From JBKHXF01 sp046566145 (GTDB taxonomy: Bacteria; Actinomycetota; Nitriliruptoria; Nitriliruptorales; Nitriliruptoraceae): a DNA stretch of 34,342 nt. A program made the position numbers and the translations under genes. The notes under the pieces were generated by a model, which was not told the origin of the DNA, searched no databases, and worked only from the letters and a program-made list of their open reading frames with translations. The stretch spans positions 1 to 34,342 of the forward strand of contig JBKHXF010000012.1 in assembly GCA_046566145.1 (NCBI GenBank), given 5' to 3'. Below, piece by piece: positions 1-7,774 of this stretch (positions are counted from its first letter, which is position 1; every line of letters begins with the position of its first letter).

Positions 1-49
1 CCCCCGCCCCTCGTCACGTCCTCGGGGACCGGCGGATCCGAACCGTGCG

Positions 50-799
50 TCAGCCCGCGGCGGCGCGAGCGGCGGCGAGGTCCGCCTCCAGCAGCACCTG
101 GCCGAGCTGTCCGGTCTGGTCCGCCCGCAGCGGGACGACCTCGAGCGACACGACGAGCCGCGCCGCACCGTGGTGCTCACCACGAAGGGCCAGCAGCCCG
201 TCGTCGACCCGCGCGGGGCCGAGCGGCTCGAAGCGGTGCGAGGCGGTGCCCTCCTCGTCGACCAGCCACGTCACGAGCACCCGGTCGGTGCCGAAGGCCG
301 GGACCTCGGCGACGTCGACCGCCACCTGCCCCTCCGACACGACGACCGTGCCGGCCAGGTCGGTGTCCCCCAGCAGCGGCGCCGGCGTGCCGCGCGCGAG
401 GAGCTCCAGGATCGCCTCCCGGGTGGTCGCCACCTGCAGGAGCTGCTCGTTGACCTCGCGCAGGTGGAAGTTCCAGACCAGGAGCCCCAGCAGCAGCGCG
501 ATCCCCGCCGCGACCGCCCCGACGGCGAGGCCGCGCAGCCGGGGCCTCGCCGGCGGTGGCTCCTCGTCGCCGGCCTCGTCGACACGGCGAGCGACCTCGG
601 TCTTCACCCGGGCGGCGGCCCGCTCCTCGCGCTCCGCTGCGGCCATCTCCGTGGCGATGTCGCGGAGCTCGGCCACGCGCATCAGACACGCCCGGCAGCC
701 CGTGAGGTGGGCGCGGAACTCCGCGGCGTCGACGGGGTCGAGGCCGCCGAGCACGTGCCCGACCGCCAGCCCCTCGTAGCGCCTGTGCTCGTCCGCCAT
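50..799 (-). CDS. Anti-sigma factor, zinc-finger (zf-HC2) plus RskA-like domain
   Basis: Predicted 249-residue single-pass membrane anti-sigma factor. The N-terminal 45 residues hold the zinc-binding signature HLTGCRACL (H31, C35, C38). A hydrophobic helix lies at about residues 89-111, followed by an extracytoplasmic domain resembling the RskA/anti-sigma-K family. In that family the cytoplasmic zinc finger holds an ECF sigma factor until the outer domain is cleaved. No sigma factor gene is next to it in the window; one could lie beyond position 1. I chose the ATG at 799 because the sequence TATCCT lies 7 nt upstream like a -10 box, which suggests a leaderless message; an upstream in-frame start would place this box inside the gene. 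The family call is good; the partner is unknown. Confidence 0.82.
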   Translation of the reverse strand: MADEHRRYEGLAVGHVLGGLDPVDAAEFRAHLTGCRACLMRVAELRDIATEMAAAEREERAAARVKTEVARRVDEAGDEEPPPARPRLRGLAVGAVAAGIALLLGLLVWNFHLREVNEQLLQVATTREAILELLARGTPAPLLGDTDLAGTVVVSEGQVAVDVAEVPAFGTDRVLVTWLVDEEGTASHRFEPLGPARVDDGLLALRGEHHGAARLVVSLEVVPLRADQTGQLGQVLLEADLAAARAAAG

Positions 800-806
800 G
801 GTCGCG

Positions 807-812
807 AGGATA
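807..812 (-). promoter_or_regulatory. -10 hexamer TATCCT for the anti-sigma gene (leaderless)
   Basis: TATCCT on the minus strand ends 7 nt before the ATG at 799, so transcription should begin at or next to the start codon. A clear -35 element is not seen. It matches the spacing of five other hexamers in this window. Confidence 0.45.
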
Positions 813-946
813 CGCCTCCCGGCCGGTTCGGCACCGGCCCGTCGTGGCCCCGGTCGCGCGACGACCGACGGTCGGCGGACACGGGCGGGACGCGCGTCCG
901 GACGCGCCACCGCCCGAGGTTCGGGGTCACCGCCGGCGCGGACGGC

Positions 947-2068
947 TCAGCAGCCCCGGGGCAGGAAGCGGCGCGGGTTGACGGCGCTGCCGTTCACCCG
1001 GGTCTCGAAGTGCAGGTGCGCACCGGTGGAGTTGCCCGTCGAGCCGACGGAGCCGATGCGCTGGCCACGCTCGACGCGCTGGCCGTCGGAGACGGAGATG
1101 CTCGACTGGTGGGCGTACGCGGTGACGACCCCGTCGCCGTGGTCGATCAGCACGAGCTGCCCGTACCCGCCGGACCAGCCGGCGAAGATGACGACCCCGG
1201 CCTTGGATGCCGCGATCGCGTCGCCGGTGTTGCCGTCGATGTCGATCCCGGCGTGCAGCCGCCCCCACCGCCGGCCGTACTCGGAGGTGACGGTGGCGCA
1301 GCGCGGCCAGGCGTAGCCGCTCGTGCTGGGGGCGGAGGAGGACACGGGGGTCGCCCGGCGCTGCTGGATCAGGCGCGTCACCCGGTTGACGTCGGCCTCG
1401 AGGTCGTCCTTCTGGGCCTCGAGCCGGCTCACCGTCGACTCGGCCTCGCGGACGGCCGCGGCCCGGGCCTCGCGCAGCCGCTGGATCTCCTCGAGCAGCT
1501 CCTCCTGCTCCGCCTGCATCGCGAGCAGCCGCGCACGTTCGGCCTCGACGCGCTCCTGCTCGGCGGCGAGCCGGATGGTGCTGGCCCGAAGCGCCTCGAG
1601 GGTGTCCCGGTCCGCGGCGGTGATGACCCGCAGGAACGAGGAGCGGTCGAGCGCCTCGTCGACGCCACCGGACGAGAGCAGGACCTCGAAGCCCATCCCC
1701 GAGCCGTTCTTGAACAGGTCGACGGCGCGCTGCTCGAGCGCCGCCCGCAGGTCGCCGTCCTCGGCCCGCAGCTCGGCCAGCCGCACCTCGGCCTGCGCGA
1801 CCTCGACCTCCTGCCGCTCGACGGCCGCGACGGCCTCGTTGACGGCCTCCTCGACCTCGGCGAGCTGCCGGTCGGCCTCGGCGAGCGCCTGGCGAGCCGC
1901 CTCGGTCTCGCCACGGGCCGACTCGATCCGCGCCGTCACGTCCTTCACCCGCGCCTTGGCCGCGGCGAGGTCCGACGCTCCCTGCGCGGTCGCGACGAGC
2001 GGGGTCGCGAGCACCGCGAGGGCGAGGGCGAGGGTCAGCAGCGGGAGCAGCAGGCGTCGGAGGCGCAC
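947..2068 (-). CDS. Secreted M23-family peptidoglycan endopeptidase with coiled-coil N-terminus
   Basis: A 373-residue exported cell-wall hydrolase of the EnvC/NlpD-like M23 type. A signal peptide (basic start, hydrophobic residues about 6-27, Ala-rich cleavage region) is followed by a long Glu/Ala/Arg-rich coiled coil (about 30-225) and a C-terminal LytM domain (about 250-373). Zinc and catalytic residues are all present: H272 and D276 in LHAGID, H320 in YAHQSS, H351 and H353 in HLHFE. An active LytM enzyme is therefore expected; coiled-coil M23 proteins often act in cell separation or in complex with partners such as FtsX. The GTG at 2068 is chosen because AGGA sits 7 nt upstream and the signal peptide starts directly after it; further upstream the frame encodes Arg/Pro-rich sequence that looks non-coding. 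Confidence 0.9.
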   Translation of the reverse strand: MRLRRLLLPLLTLALALAVLATPLVATAQGASDLAAAKARVKDVTARIESARGETEAARQALAEADRQLAEVEEAVNEAVAAVERQEVEVAQAEVRLAELRAEDGDLRAALEQRAVDLFKNGSGMGFEVLLSSGGVDEALDRSSFLRVITAADRDTLEALRASTIRLAAEQERVEAERARLLAMQAEQEELLEEIQRLREARAAAVREAESTVSRLEAQKDDLEADVNRVTRLIQQRRATPVSSSAPSTSGYAWPRCATVTSEYGRRWGRLHAGIDIDGNTGDAIAASKAGVVIFAGWSGGYGQLVLIDHGDGVVTAYAHQSSISVSDGQRVERGQRIGSVGSTGNSTGAHLHFETRVNGSAVNPRRFLPRGC

Positions 2069-2439
2069 GCAGCATCCTGTGGGTCGGGGACGGGGGAGGC
2101 ACGGCGGGGAGGCAGGGTCACGCGACGTCCCGGGCGGGACCGCGTGGCACGCGGCACGGGCGAGGGCCGTGGGAGGGATGCGGAGGCTAGCAACGGTCGC
2201 CCCGTGCTCCCGTTCCCGGGTCCGTGCGCTCGTCGCACCGAGTGGCGGGCGACGCGGGTGCGGCACCTCGGTGGCCACCACCCGTCGACGGTACAGTCCC
2301 GGTCCTCCCGGGGGATCGCCTGCGCGCACCGACGTGTCGTGCGCCGCGCGGGCGGGCCGAGCACCCACGGTCGGACCGCTGCCGACCCACCCCGTCGCGG
2401 CCCGGGACCCGCCGACCACGGCCGAACGGACCACCACGC
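2069..2439. other. 371-nt divergent intergenic region between the M23 peptidase and vanW-like genes
   Basis: This is the longest gene-free stretch in the window and must hold both divergent promoters. Candidate -10 boxes are TACAGT on the plus strand (2292-2297) and TAGCCT on the minus strand (2184-2189), each without a convincing -35. They would give 5' leaders of roughly 110-140 nt on both sides. Short GC-rich stems occur, for example GTCCC/GGGAC near 2128-2141. I found no small ORF or RNA family I can name. Confidence 0.5.
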
Positions 2440-4308
2440 ATGACCCCTCGCCGCACGCTGACGATCGTCGCCGGCTCGCTCGGCGGCCTCGTGCTGCTGT
2501 CCGGCGCCGTCGTCGGGGGCCTCCGACTGGCACACGCGGGCGAGGTGCTGCCCGGCGTCGTGGTCGAGGGCGTCGACATCGGCGGCCGGACCCCCGACGA
2601 CGCCGCCGCGGCCCTGGCCGACCTCGCCGCTGCCCGCGCCACCGACCCGGTCACCTTCACCTTCGAGGGTGTCGAGCACGTCGTCACCCCGGAGGACGCC
2701 GGGTACACCGTGGACGTCGAGGGGACGGTCGCGACGGCCGAGGGGCTGGGCCGCGGCGAGGGCTTCCTGCGGACCTCGTGGAACCACGTCACCGCGCTGT
2801 GGCAGGAGCGCGAGGCCGAGCTGGTCACGACCATCGACGACGACGCGCTGCGCGCCCGCGTGGTCGCGATCGCCGCGGAGGTCGACCGTGAGGTCACCCC
2901 CGGCGCCGTCTCCGTCGATCCCGGGACGCTCGAGGTCACGACGACACCCCCCACCGACGGGGTCGTCGTCGACGTGGACGCGACCGTCGAGCAGGCGCGT
3001 GACGGGCTCCAGAGCGCGGGCACCGAGGAGCTCGAGCTCCCGGTGGAGGTGACACCCACGGAGGTCACCGCCGAGGCCGTGGAGGCCGTCGCCGAGCAGG
3101 CGCGGGCCGCGGTGGCCGAGCCGCTGGTCGTCCGCGCATCCGGGGCGTCGGTGACGCTCTCGCCGCGCGACCTCGCCCCCCTCGTCGCGCTCGGGGAGAC
3201 CTCGCCCGGCACCGTGGAGCTCGTGGTCCCCGTCGACGTGGTCGCCGACACCTTCGCCCCGTTCGAGGAGCGCTTCCGGGTCGCCCCGCGCAGCGCCACC
3301 TTCGAGGCGCCCCGCACACCGTCGACCACGCTCGACGCGAAGGCCGACGTCACGTGGCGTCCGCGGCCGGCGAGCGTGTCGATCGTGCCGTCCCGCGACG
3401 GCGCCGAGTTCGACCCGGAGCTGGCGGCCGCGCAGCTCACCGAGGTGCTGCGGGTGGCCCAGCGCGAGGTCGAGCTCCGGCTCGCCGTCATCGAGCCGGA
3501 CCTGACGACCGAGGAGGCCGAGGAACTCGGCATCGACACGCTGCTGAGCACCTTCACGACCTACCACCCGTGCTGCGCGAACCGGGTCCGCAACATCCAG
3601 CGCCTCGCCGACCTCGTCGACGAGACCCTGGTGCTGCCGGGCGAGCAGTTCTCGATCAACCAGATCTCGGGCGAGCGCACCTGCGGCAAGGGCTTCGTCG
3701 AGGACGGGATGATCCTGCGCGGGGAGATCGTCCCCGTCTGCGGCGGCGGGGTGTCGCAGTTCGGCACCACGACCGTCAACGCCGTGTTCTTCGCCGGCCT
3801 GAAGCCCGACACGTACAAGCCGCACTCGTTCTACATCTCGCGCTACCCGATGGGGCGCGAGGCGACGCTGAACTTCCCGTCCCCCGACATCGACGTCCGC
3901 TTCACCAACGACACCGGTCACGGCATCCTCGTGCGGACGTCCTACACCGGCACGTCCATCACGGTGTCGTTCTACGGCCACAGCGATGTCGCTGCGGTCA
4001 CGGCCACGCACGGATCGGTCCGCAACGTCAAGCCCTACCCGACCGAGCGGCGCGTCGACCGGTCCCTGCCGGCGGGGGCGTCACGCGTCAAGCAGTCCGG
4101 CCGGGACGGCTTCTCGATCACGGTCACGCGGACGATCACCCGCGCCGACGGCTCGACGACCACGGACGACTGGTCCAACACCTACGTGCCCGAGCGCGAG
4201 ATCATCGAGTTCAACCCTGACAAGCCCGCCCCGAAGCCCGCGCCGTCGTCGCCGCCCCCGAGCAGCGAACCGGCCGAGCCGGCAGAGGGTGCCGGGGGCG
4301 AGGGGTGA
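2440..4308 (+). CDS. VanW/YoaR-family cell-wall-associated protein
   Basis: A 622-residue membrane-anchored protein. Residues about 6-28 form a hydrophobic anchor or signal. Repeated YoaR-type putative peptidoglycan-binding segments follow (about 35-360), then a VanW domain (about 370-520) carrying GEQFSIN near residue 401 and the glycine-rich CGGGVSQFGTT near 435. The tail, about 594-622, is Pro/Ser/Glu-rich. Members of this family are wall-associated and named after a vancomycin-resistance accessory gene, but their reaction is unknown and resistance should not be inferred. The paired cysteines at HPCC and in ERTCGKG could form disulfides outside the cell. The stop overlaps the next gene's GTG by 4 nt, so the methyltransferase is translationally coupled. 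The ATG at 2440 directly precedes the anchor; its ribosome-binding site is weak. Confidence 0.88.
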   Translation: MTPRRTLTIVAGSLGGLVLLSGAVVGGLRLAHAGEVLPGVVVEGVDIGGRTPDDAAAALADLAAARATDPVTFTFEGVEHVVTPEDAGYTVDVEGTVATAEGLGRGEGFLRTSWNHVTALWQEREAELVTTIDDDALRARVVAIAAEVDREVTPGAVSVDPGTLEVTTTPPTDGVVVDVDATVEQARDGLQSAGTEELELPVEVTPTEVTAEAVEAVAEQARAAVAEPLVVRASGASVTLSPRDLAPLVALGETSPGTVELVVPVDVVADTFAPFEERFRVAPRSATFEAPRTPSTTLDAKADVTWRPRPASVSIVPSRDGAEFDPELAAAQLTEVLRVAQREVELRLAVIEPDLTTEEAEELGIDTLLSTFTTYHPCCANRVRNIQRLADLVDETLVLPGEQFSINQISGERTCGKGFVEDGMILRGEIVPVCGGGVSQFGTTTVNAVFFAGLKPDTYKPHSFYISRYPMGREATLNFPSPDIDVRFTNDTGHGILVRTSYTGTSITVSFYGHSDVAAVTATHGSVRNVKPYPTERRVDRSLPAGASRVKQSGRDGFSITVTRTITRADGSTTTDDWSNTYVPEREIIEFNPDKPAPKPAPSSPPPSSEPAEPAEGAGGEG

Positions 4309-5207
4309 GCGAGCTCTCCCCCGACGAGCTGCAGCTGCAGTTCCACGAGGTCGAGTGCCACACCTACGACGAGCGCTTCGGCATCTCGTACGACGAGCAC
4401 TCCGCGCGTGAGGCCGCCGGCGAGGCCGCCCGCCTGCTCGGCGGCGCCCGGTTCGGCCGCGCCCTCGACGTCGGGTGCGGGACGGGGTACCTGGGCCTCG
4501 GCCTGGCCCACGTCGGCCGGGTCGAGGACCTCCACCTCGTCGACCTCTCCCCCGGCATGCTCGCGCGGGCGCGGGAGAACGCCGACGCCCTCGGCGTCGA
4601 CGCGACGATCGTGCAGGCCACCGCCACGGAGCTGCCCTACCCCGACCACTCCGTCGACGCCGTGGTGACCCGAGGCGTGCTCCACCACCTGCACGACGTG
4701 CCGGCGGCGCTCGCGGAGTGGCGGCGGGTCGTCCGCCCCGGCGGGCCCGTGCTCGCGCTGTCGGAGCCGACCCCGTGGGCGGACCGTGTGGGTGGGCTGT
4801 CGGCGCGCGGCGCACTCGCCGGCCTCGGCGTCGCCCGCCGCATCGGCGACGCGGTCGGCCGCCCCCTGTCGGCACACCCGCCGGAGGAGGCCGAGCAGCA
4901 CCACTTCTGGGACCTCGTCGCGATGGCCGCGAACATCCACACATTCTCGCCTCGGGACCTGCGTCGCCTCGGGCACGAGGCGGGGTTCGCCGAGGTCGAG
5001 GTCCGCGGCTGCGGGCTCACCTCCATCCAGTGGGCCGCGGCCTACTACGTCCTGGTCGGTGAGCTGCCGGCGCTGGCGGCGTCCGAGACCGCCAAGCGGC
5101 GGGCGAGCCGCGTGTGGGGGGCCCTGCGCCGACTGGACGCCACCGTGGTCGACCGGGTCGTGCCCGACGAGCTGCTGCTGACCGTCCAGGCCGTCTTCCG
5201 GGGCTGA
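4305..5207 (+). CDS. Class I SAM-dependent methyltransferase (UbiE/Methyltransf_11 type)
   Basis: A 300-residue cytosolic enzyme. Motif I, LDVGCGTGY at residues 54-62, binds S-adenosylmethionine; the acidic end of strand 2 is HLVDLSPGM (about 77-85), and motif post-I/II continues through TELPYPDHSVDAVV. The EPTPW segment after strand 5 resembles small-molecule methyltransferases. The substrate cannot be read. The GTG start overlaps the vanW-like stop (GTGA) and is preceded by GGGGCGAGGGG within that gene, so the two are co-translated; a lipid or wall-precursor substrate is possible but is only inference. Its stop lies one base from the stop of the convergent gene at 5209. Confidence 0.85.
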   Translation: MSELSPDELQLQFHEVECHTYDERFGISYDEHSAREAAGEAARLLGGARFGRALDVGCGTGYLGLGLAHVGRVEDLHLVDLSPGMLARARENADALGVDATIVQATATELPYPDHSVDAVVTRGVLHHLHDVPAALAEWRRVVRPGGPVLALSEPTPWADRVGGLSARGALAGLGVARRIGDAVGRPLSAHPPEEAEQHHFWDLVAMAANIHTFSPRDLRRLGHEAGFAEVEVRGCGLTSIQWAAAYYVLVGELPALAASETAKRRASRVWGALRRLDATVVDRVVPDELLLTVQAVFRG

Positions 5208-5208
5208 C

Positions 5209-6147
5209 TCACGCGAGCGTGGGGGCCCCGGCCTCGGAGACCGCGCAGGACGGTGCCAGCCCGCACCGCTGGCAGTGGCCGCCGGGGCGGCGGTCGACCT
5301 CCGGCACGTCCCGCGTCCGGGCCAGGGCGCGGGCCCTCGCGAGCGCCACCACGACCCAGTCGACCGTGGTGTGGAGCACCTCGGCGTCGAGGTCCTCGAC
5401 GTGCCAGTCGCCCTCGGGGATGTAGTAGGAGGCCCACCGGAAGGGCGGCTGCCCGGCCCGCAGGGTCAGCAGCAGGGCGGTGACCCGGTCCAGCGCGACG
5501 TCGTCGATGGCGCGCCGGGGGCCGGTGCGCAGGGCCACCACCAGGAGCCGGGCCGCGTCGTCCCGCACGCCGCCGAGCACGAGGTCGGGCACCGTCCCGA
5601 GGACGACCCGGCCGTCCGCGACCCGAACCCGGACCGGGGAGCCGATGCGAGGGCTCGCCTCGGGCGGCAGCGCCGGCCACACGTCACGCACCTCCGCGAC
5701 GAGGGCGGCCACGTCCGCGTGCACCCCGGCCACGTCGGCCGGTGGCAGCGCGTTGTGGGCGGCCGCGTCGCGGCTGCGCCCCGACGCGAGCTCGCGGGCG
5801 ACCACCTCGACCACCTCCGCGGGCGTCCGCAGCCGCTGCGTCCGCCAGTCCTCGACCACGGCACGGCGAACGAGCGAGCGGACCAGCATCGCGGGCGTCG
5901 GCACGACCTCGGTGTCGCGGTCGTGCACGTACCAGCCGGGGCACCGCACGGCACGCAGCAGCGTCGACGGGCCGACCCACCGGTCGGCGCCGGCGGGCAG
6001 GTCGGCCAGCACGGGGCGCACGCCGTCCTCGAGGCGCCGGCGGAGGTCGTCGACCAGGCCGGCCGGCACGGCCGGACGCGCCACGTCCCAGCCGAGCAGC
6101 TCGTCGACGAGCCGGGACTGGGCGGCGGTGTGGACCTCGGGGCGCAT
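5209..6147 (-). CDS. PD-(D/E)XK nuclease-superfamily-like protein with four Fe-S-type cysteines, catalytic site apparently lost
   Basis: A 312-residue protein. Near residue 60 the segment GPSTLLRAVRCPGWYV matches the S-x-L-x(n)-CP-x-x-Y entry motif of RecB/Cas4/AddB-type PD-(D/E)XK nucleases. The C-terminus carries HCQRCGLAPSC. C69 plus C292, C295 and C301 reproduce the one-plus-three cysteine spacing that ligates a 4Fe-4S cluster in Cas4 and AddB. The strand GTVPDLV (D188) fits the first acidic residue, but the place expected to read D/E-x-K-T-G reads VALRTG (204-209), so the catalytic Asp/Glu and Lys are missing. It may be a structural Fe-S or DNA-binding relative rather than a nuclease. 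The fold assignment is from motifs only. Start: ATG at 6147 with TAGCCT 8 nt upstream. Confidence 0.6.
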   Translation of the reverse strand: MRPEVHTAAQSRLVDELLGWDVARPAVPAGLVDDLRRRLEDGVRPVLADLPAGADRWVGPSTLLRAVRCPGWYVHDRDTEVVPTPAMLVRSLVRRAVVEDWRTQRLRTPAEVVEVVARELASGRSRDAAAHNALPPADVAGVHADVAALVAEVRDVWPALPPEASPRIGSPVRVRVADGRVVLGTVPDLVLGGVRDDAARLLVVALRTGPRRAIDDVALDRVTALLLTLRAGQPPFRWASYYIPEGDWHVEDLDAEVLHTTVDWVVVALARARALARTRDVPEVDRRPGGHCQRCGLAPSCAVSEAGAPTLA

Positions 6148-6155
6148 GGCCGACG

Positions 6156-6161
6156 AGGCTA
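6156..6161 (-). promoter_or_regulatory. -10 hexamer TAGCCT (leaderless) for the Fe-S nuclease-like gene
   Basis: TAGCCT on the minus strand lies 8 nt before the ATG at 6147, with no Shine-Dalgarno in between, as expected for a leaderless transcript. No recognisable -35. Confidence 0.45.
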
Positions 6162-6334
6162 CGCGACCCGCTCGGTGCTCGGTCCGGGTCGGAGCGGTCG
6201 CGCCCGGGTGCCCGGCTGCGTCGACCGACGCGTGGCGGTCCCCGTCCGATCCGGCGTGGGGGTCGAACCTGCGGATGGTGGCCGCAGTAGGGTCGGCTGC
6301 CCCGAACCCGGCCGCCGCGCGAGGAGCGAGGACC

Positions 6335-7774
6335 GTGACCGACGCACCCAGGCCCGACGCCGCACCCGGTTGGACCCCCGCGGTCGCCGCGGCCATCGAG
6401 GTCGAGACCACGGGCGACGCGCTCCCCCGCACCGAGTGGATGGTGGTGCTCGCCGAGGTGCCGGCGACCGCGAGGCGCGGGCGCGAGGTCCCGGTCGTCT
6501 CGGCGCTGCGGCCCCTGGAGCCCCGGGCCGGCGAGGAGGTGCTCGCCCACGTCAGCGTCGGTTCCCGCGACCGTCCGGTGCTCGCCGTCCGGCGCGGGCC
6601 CGACGGGACGCGCGTGCGGTCGGGGCTCGACCTCTCGGCGCTCGCGACCGAGACGACCCTCGCCCGCGTGCTCGCCCGCGTCGTCTCCGGCGTCGAGCCC
6701 ACCACGCGGACCCTCGGCGTGGGCGTCGTCGGCTACGGCCCGTTCGGCGGCATGGGCCACACGCACGGCCTCGCGGCCACCGAGACCGCGGGCCTCGAGT
6801 TCGTCGCCGCCGCCGACCGCGACCGCGCCCGCCTCAAGGCCGCCACCGAGGACTTCCCGGGCATCGCCGTCTACGAGGACGTGGCCGAGCTGGCTCGCGA
6901 CGAGGACGTGGACGTCGCCATCGTGGCGGTCCCACCGGCGTACCACGCCGAACTCGGACGTCAGCTGCTCGATGCCGGCAAGCACGTCGTGCTCGAGAAG
7001 CCCATGTGCCTCACGGCCGCGGACGCCGACGACCTGCTGGCACGCGCGGCCGACGCCGGCCGGGTCGTCACCGTGCACCAGTCGCGCCGTTGGGACCGTG
7101 ACTTCCTGACGCTGCGACGCGTCGTGGAGCAGGGCCTGCTCGGCGAGGTGTTCTCCATCGAGACGTTCGTCGGGACCTACGACCACCCGTGCCGGGAGTG
7201 GCACTCCGACGTCGGCCCGTCGGGTGGGGCGATCTACGACTGGGGCTCGCACCACGTCGACTGGATCCTGCGGCTGTACGGCGGCGAGCTCCCGCAGACG
7301 GTGCGCTGCACCGGGCACAAGCGGGTCTGGCACGACATCACCAACCTGGACCAGCTCACCCTGCACCTGACCTGGGCCGACGGGCGCGAGGCGATGTTCC
7401 GCCAGTCGGACGTGGCCGCGATCCGACGGCCGAAGTTCCACGTCCAGGGGACGCTCGGGACGCTGGAGGGGCACTACCGCCCGCTGCGCACCGAGCGCCT
7501 CGAGCCGGGGCGCGGGTACGTCGACCACGAGTCGCACCACGCCGAGGCGCCCGTGGACCTGCGCGTCGTGACCCACCAGACCGGCGTCGGGCTGTCCGAG
7601 CGGCTCCTGCCACCGGCTCCCCACCCCGGCTGGGGCTTCCACGTCAACCTGGCCGACCACCTGCTGCTCGGCGAGCCGCTCGACGTCGAGCCGACACAGC
7701 CGCGGGACGTCGTGGCCGTGCTCGAGGCCGGCCACCGGTCCGCCGCCGAGGGCGGCAGCCTCGTGCACCCGTGA
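6335..7774 (+). CDS. Gfo/Idh/MocA-family NAD(P)-dependent oxidoreductase with extra N-terminal domain
   Basis: A 479-residue dehydrogenase-like protein. The Rossmann fold begins near residue 127 (GVGVVGYGPFGGMG, 128-141), the family lysine is in EKP (221-223), and the C-terminal half has the family's GGAIYDWGSHHVDWIL segment, consistent with a sugar or cyclitol substrate. Unusually, about 125 residues precede the Rossmann domain; typical members are 330-400 residues and start with it. The extension is rich in predicted strands and has no motif I recognise. The GTG at 6335 is supported by GAGGAGCGAGG just upstream. The stop overlaps the next gene's GTG (GTGA), so two family members form an operon. 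A -10-like TAGGGT lies at 6288-6293. Substrate unknown. Confidence 0.85.
   Translation: MTDAPRPDAAPGWTPAVAAAIEVETTGDALPRTEWMVVLAEVPATARRGREVPVVSALRPLEPRAGEEVLAHVSVGSRDRPVLAVRRGPDGTRVRSGLDLSALATETTLARVLARVVSGVEPTTRTLGVGVVGYGPFGGMGHTHGLAATETAGLEFVAAADRDRARLKAATEDFPGIAVYEDVAELARDEDVDVAIVAVPPAYHAELGRQLLDAGKHVVLEKPMCLTAADADDLLARAADAGRVVTVHQSRRWDRDFLTLRRVVEQGLLGEVFSIETFVGTYDHPCREWHSDVGPSGGAIYDWGSHHVDWILRLYGGELPQTVRCTGHKRVWHDITNLDQLTLHLTWADGREAMFRQSDVAAIRRPKFHVQGTLGTLEGHYRPLRTERLEPGRGYVDHESHHAEAPVDLRVVTHQTGVGLSERLLPPAPHPGWGFHVNLADHLLLGEPLDVEPTQPRDVVAVLEAGHRSAAEGGSLVHP

Noticed and set aside
2069..2189. Possible ydaO (c-di-AMP) riboswitch in the M23 peptidase leader
   Set aside because: The leader has G-rich stretches such as CGGGGCGACC, but I could not find the conserved paired motifs in the right order. 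Kept only as a point to test by covariance search.
2440..4308. Vancomycin resistance function for the VanW-domain protein
   Set aside because: VanW itself has no proven role in resistance, and no vanHAX or VanS/R genes are present.
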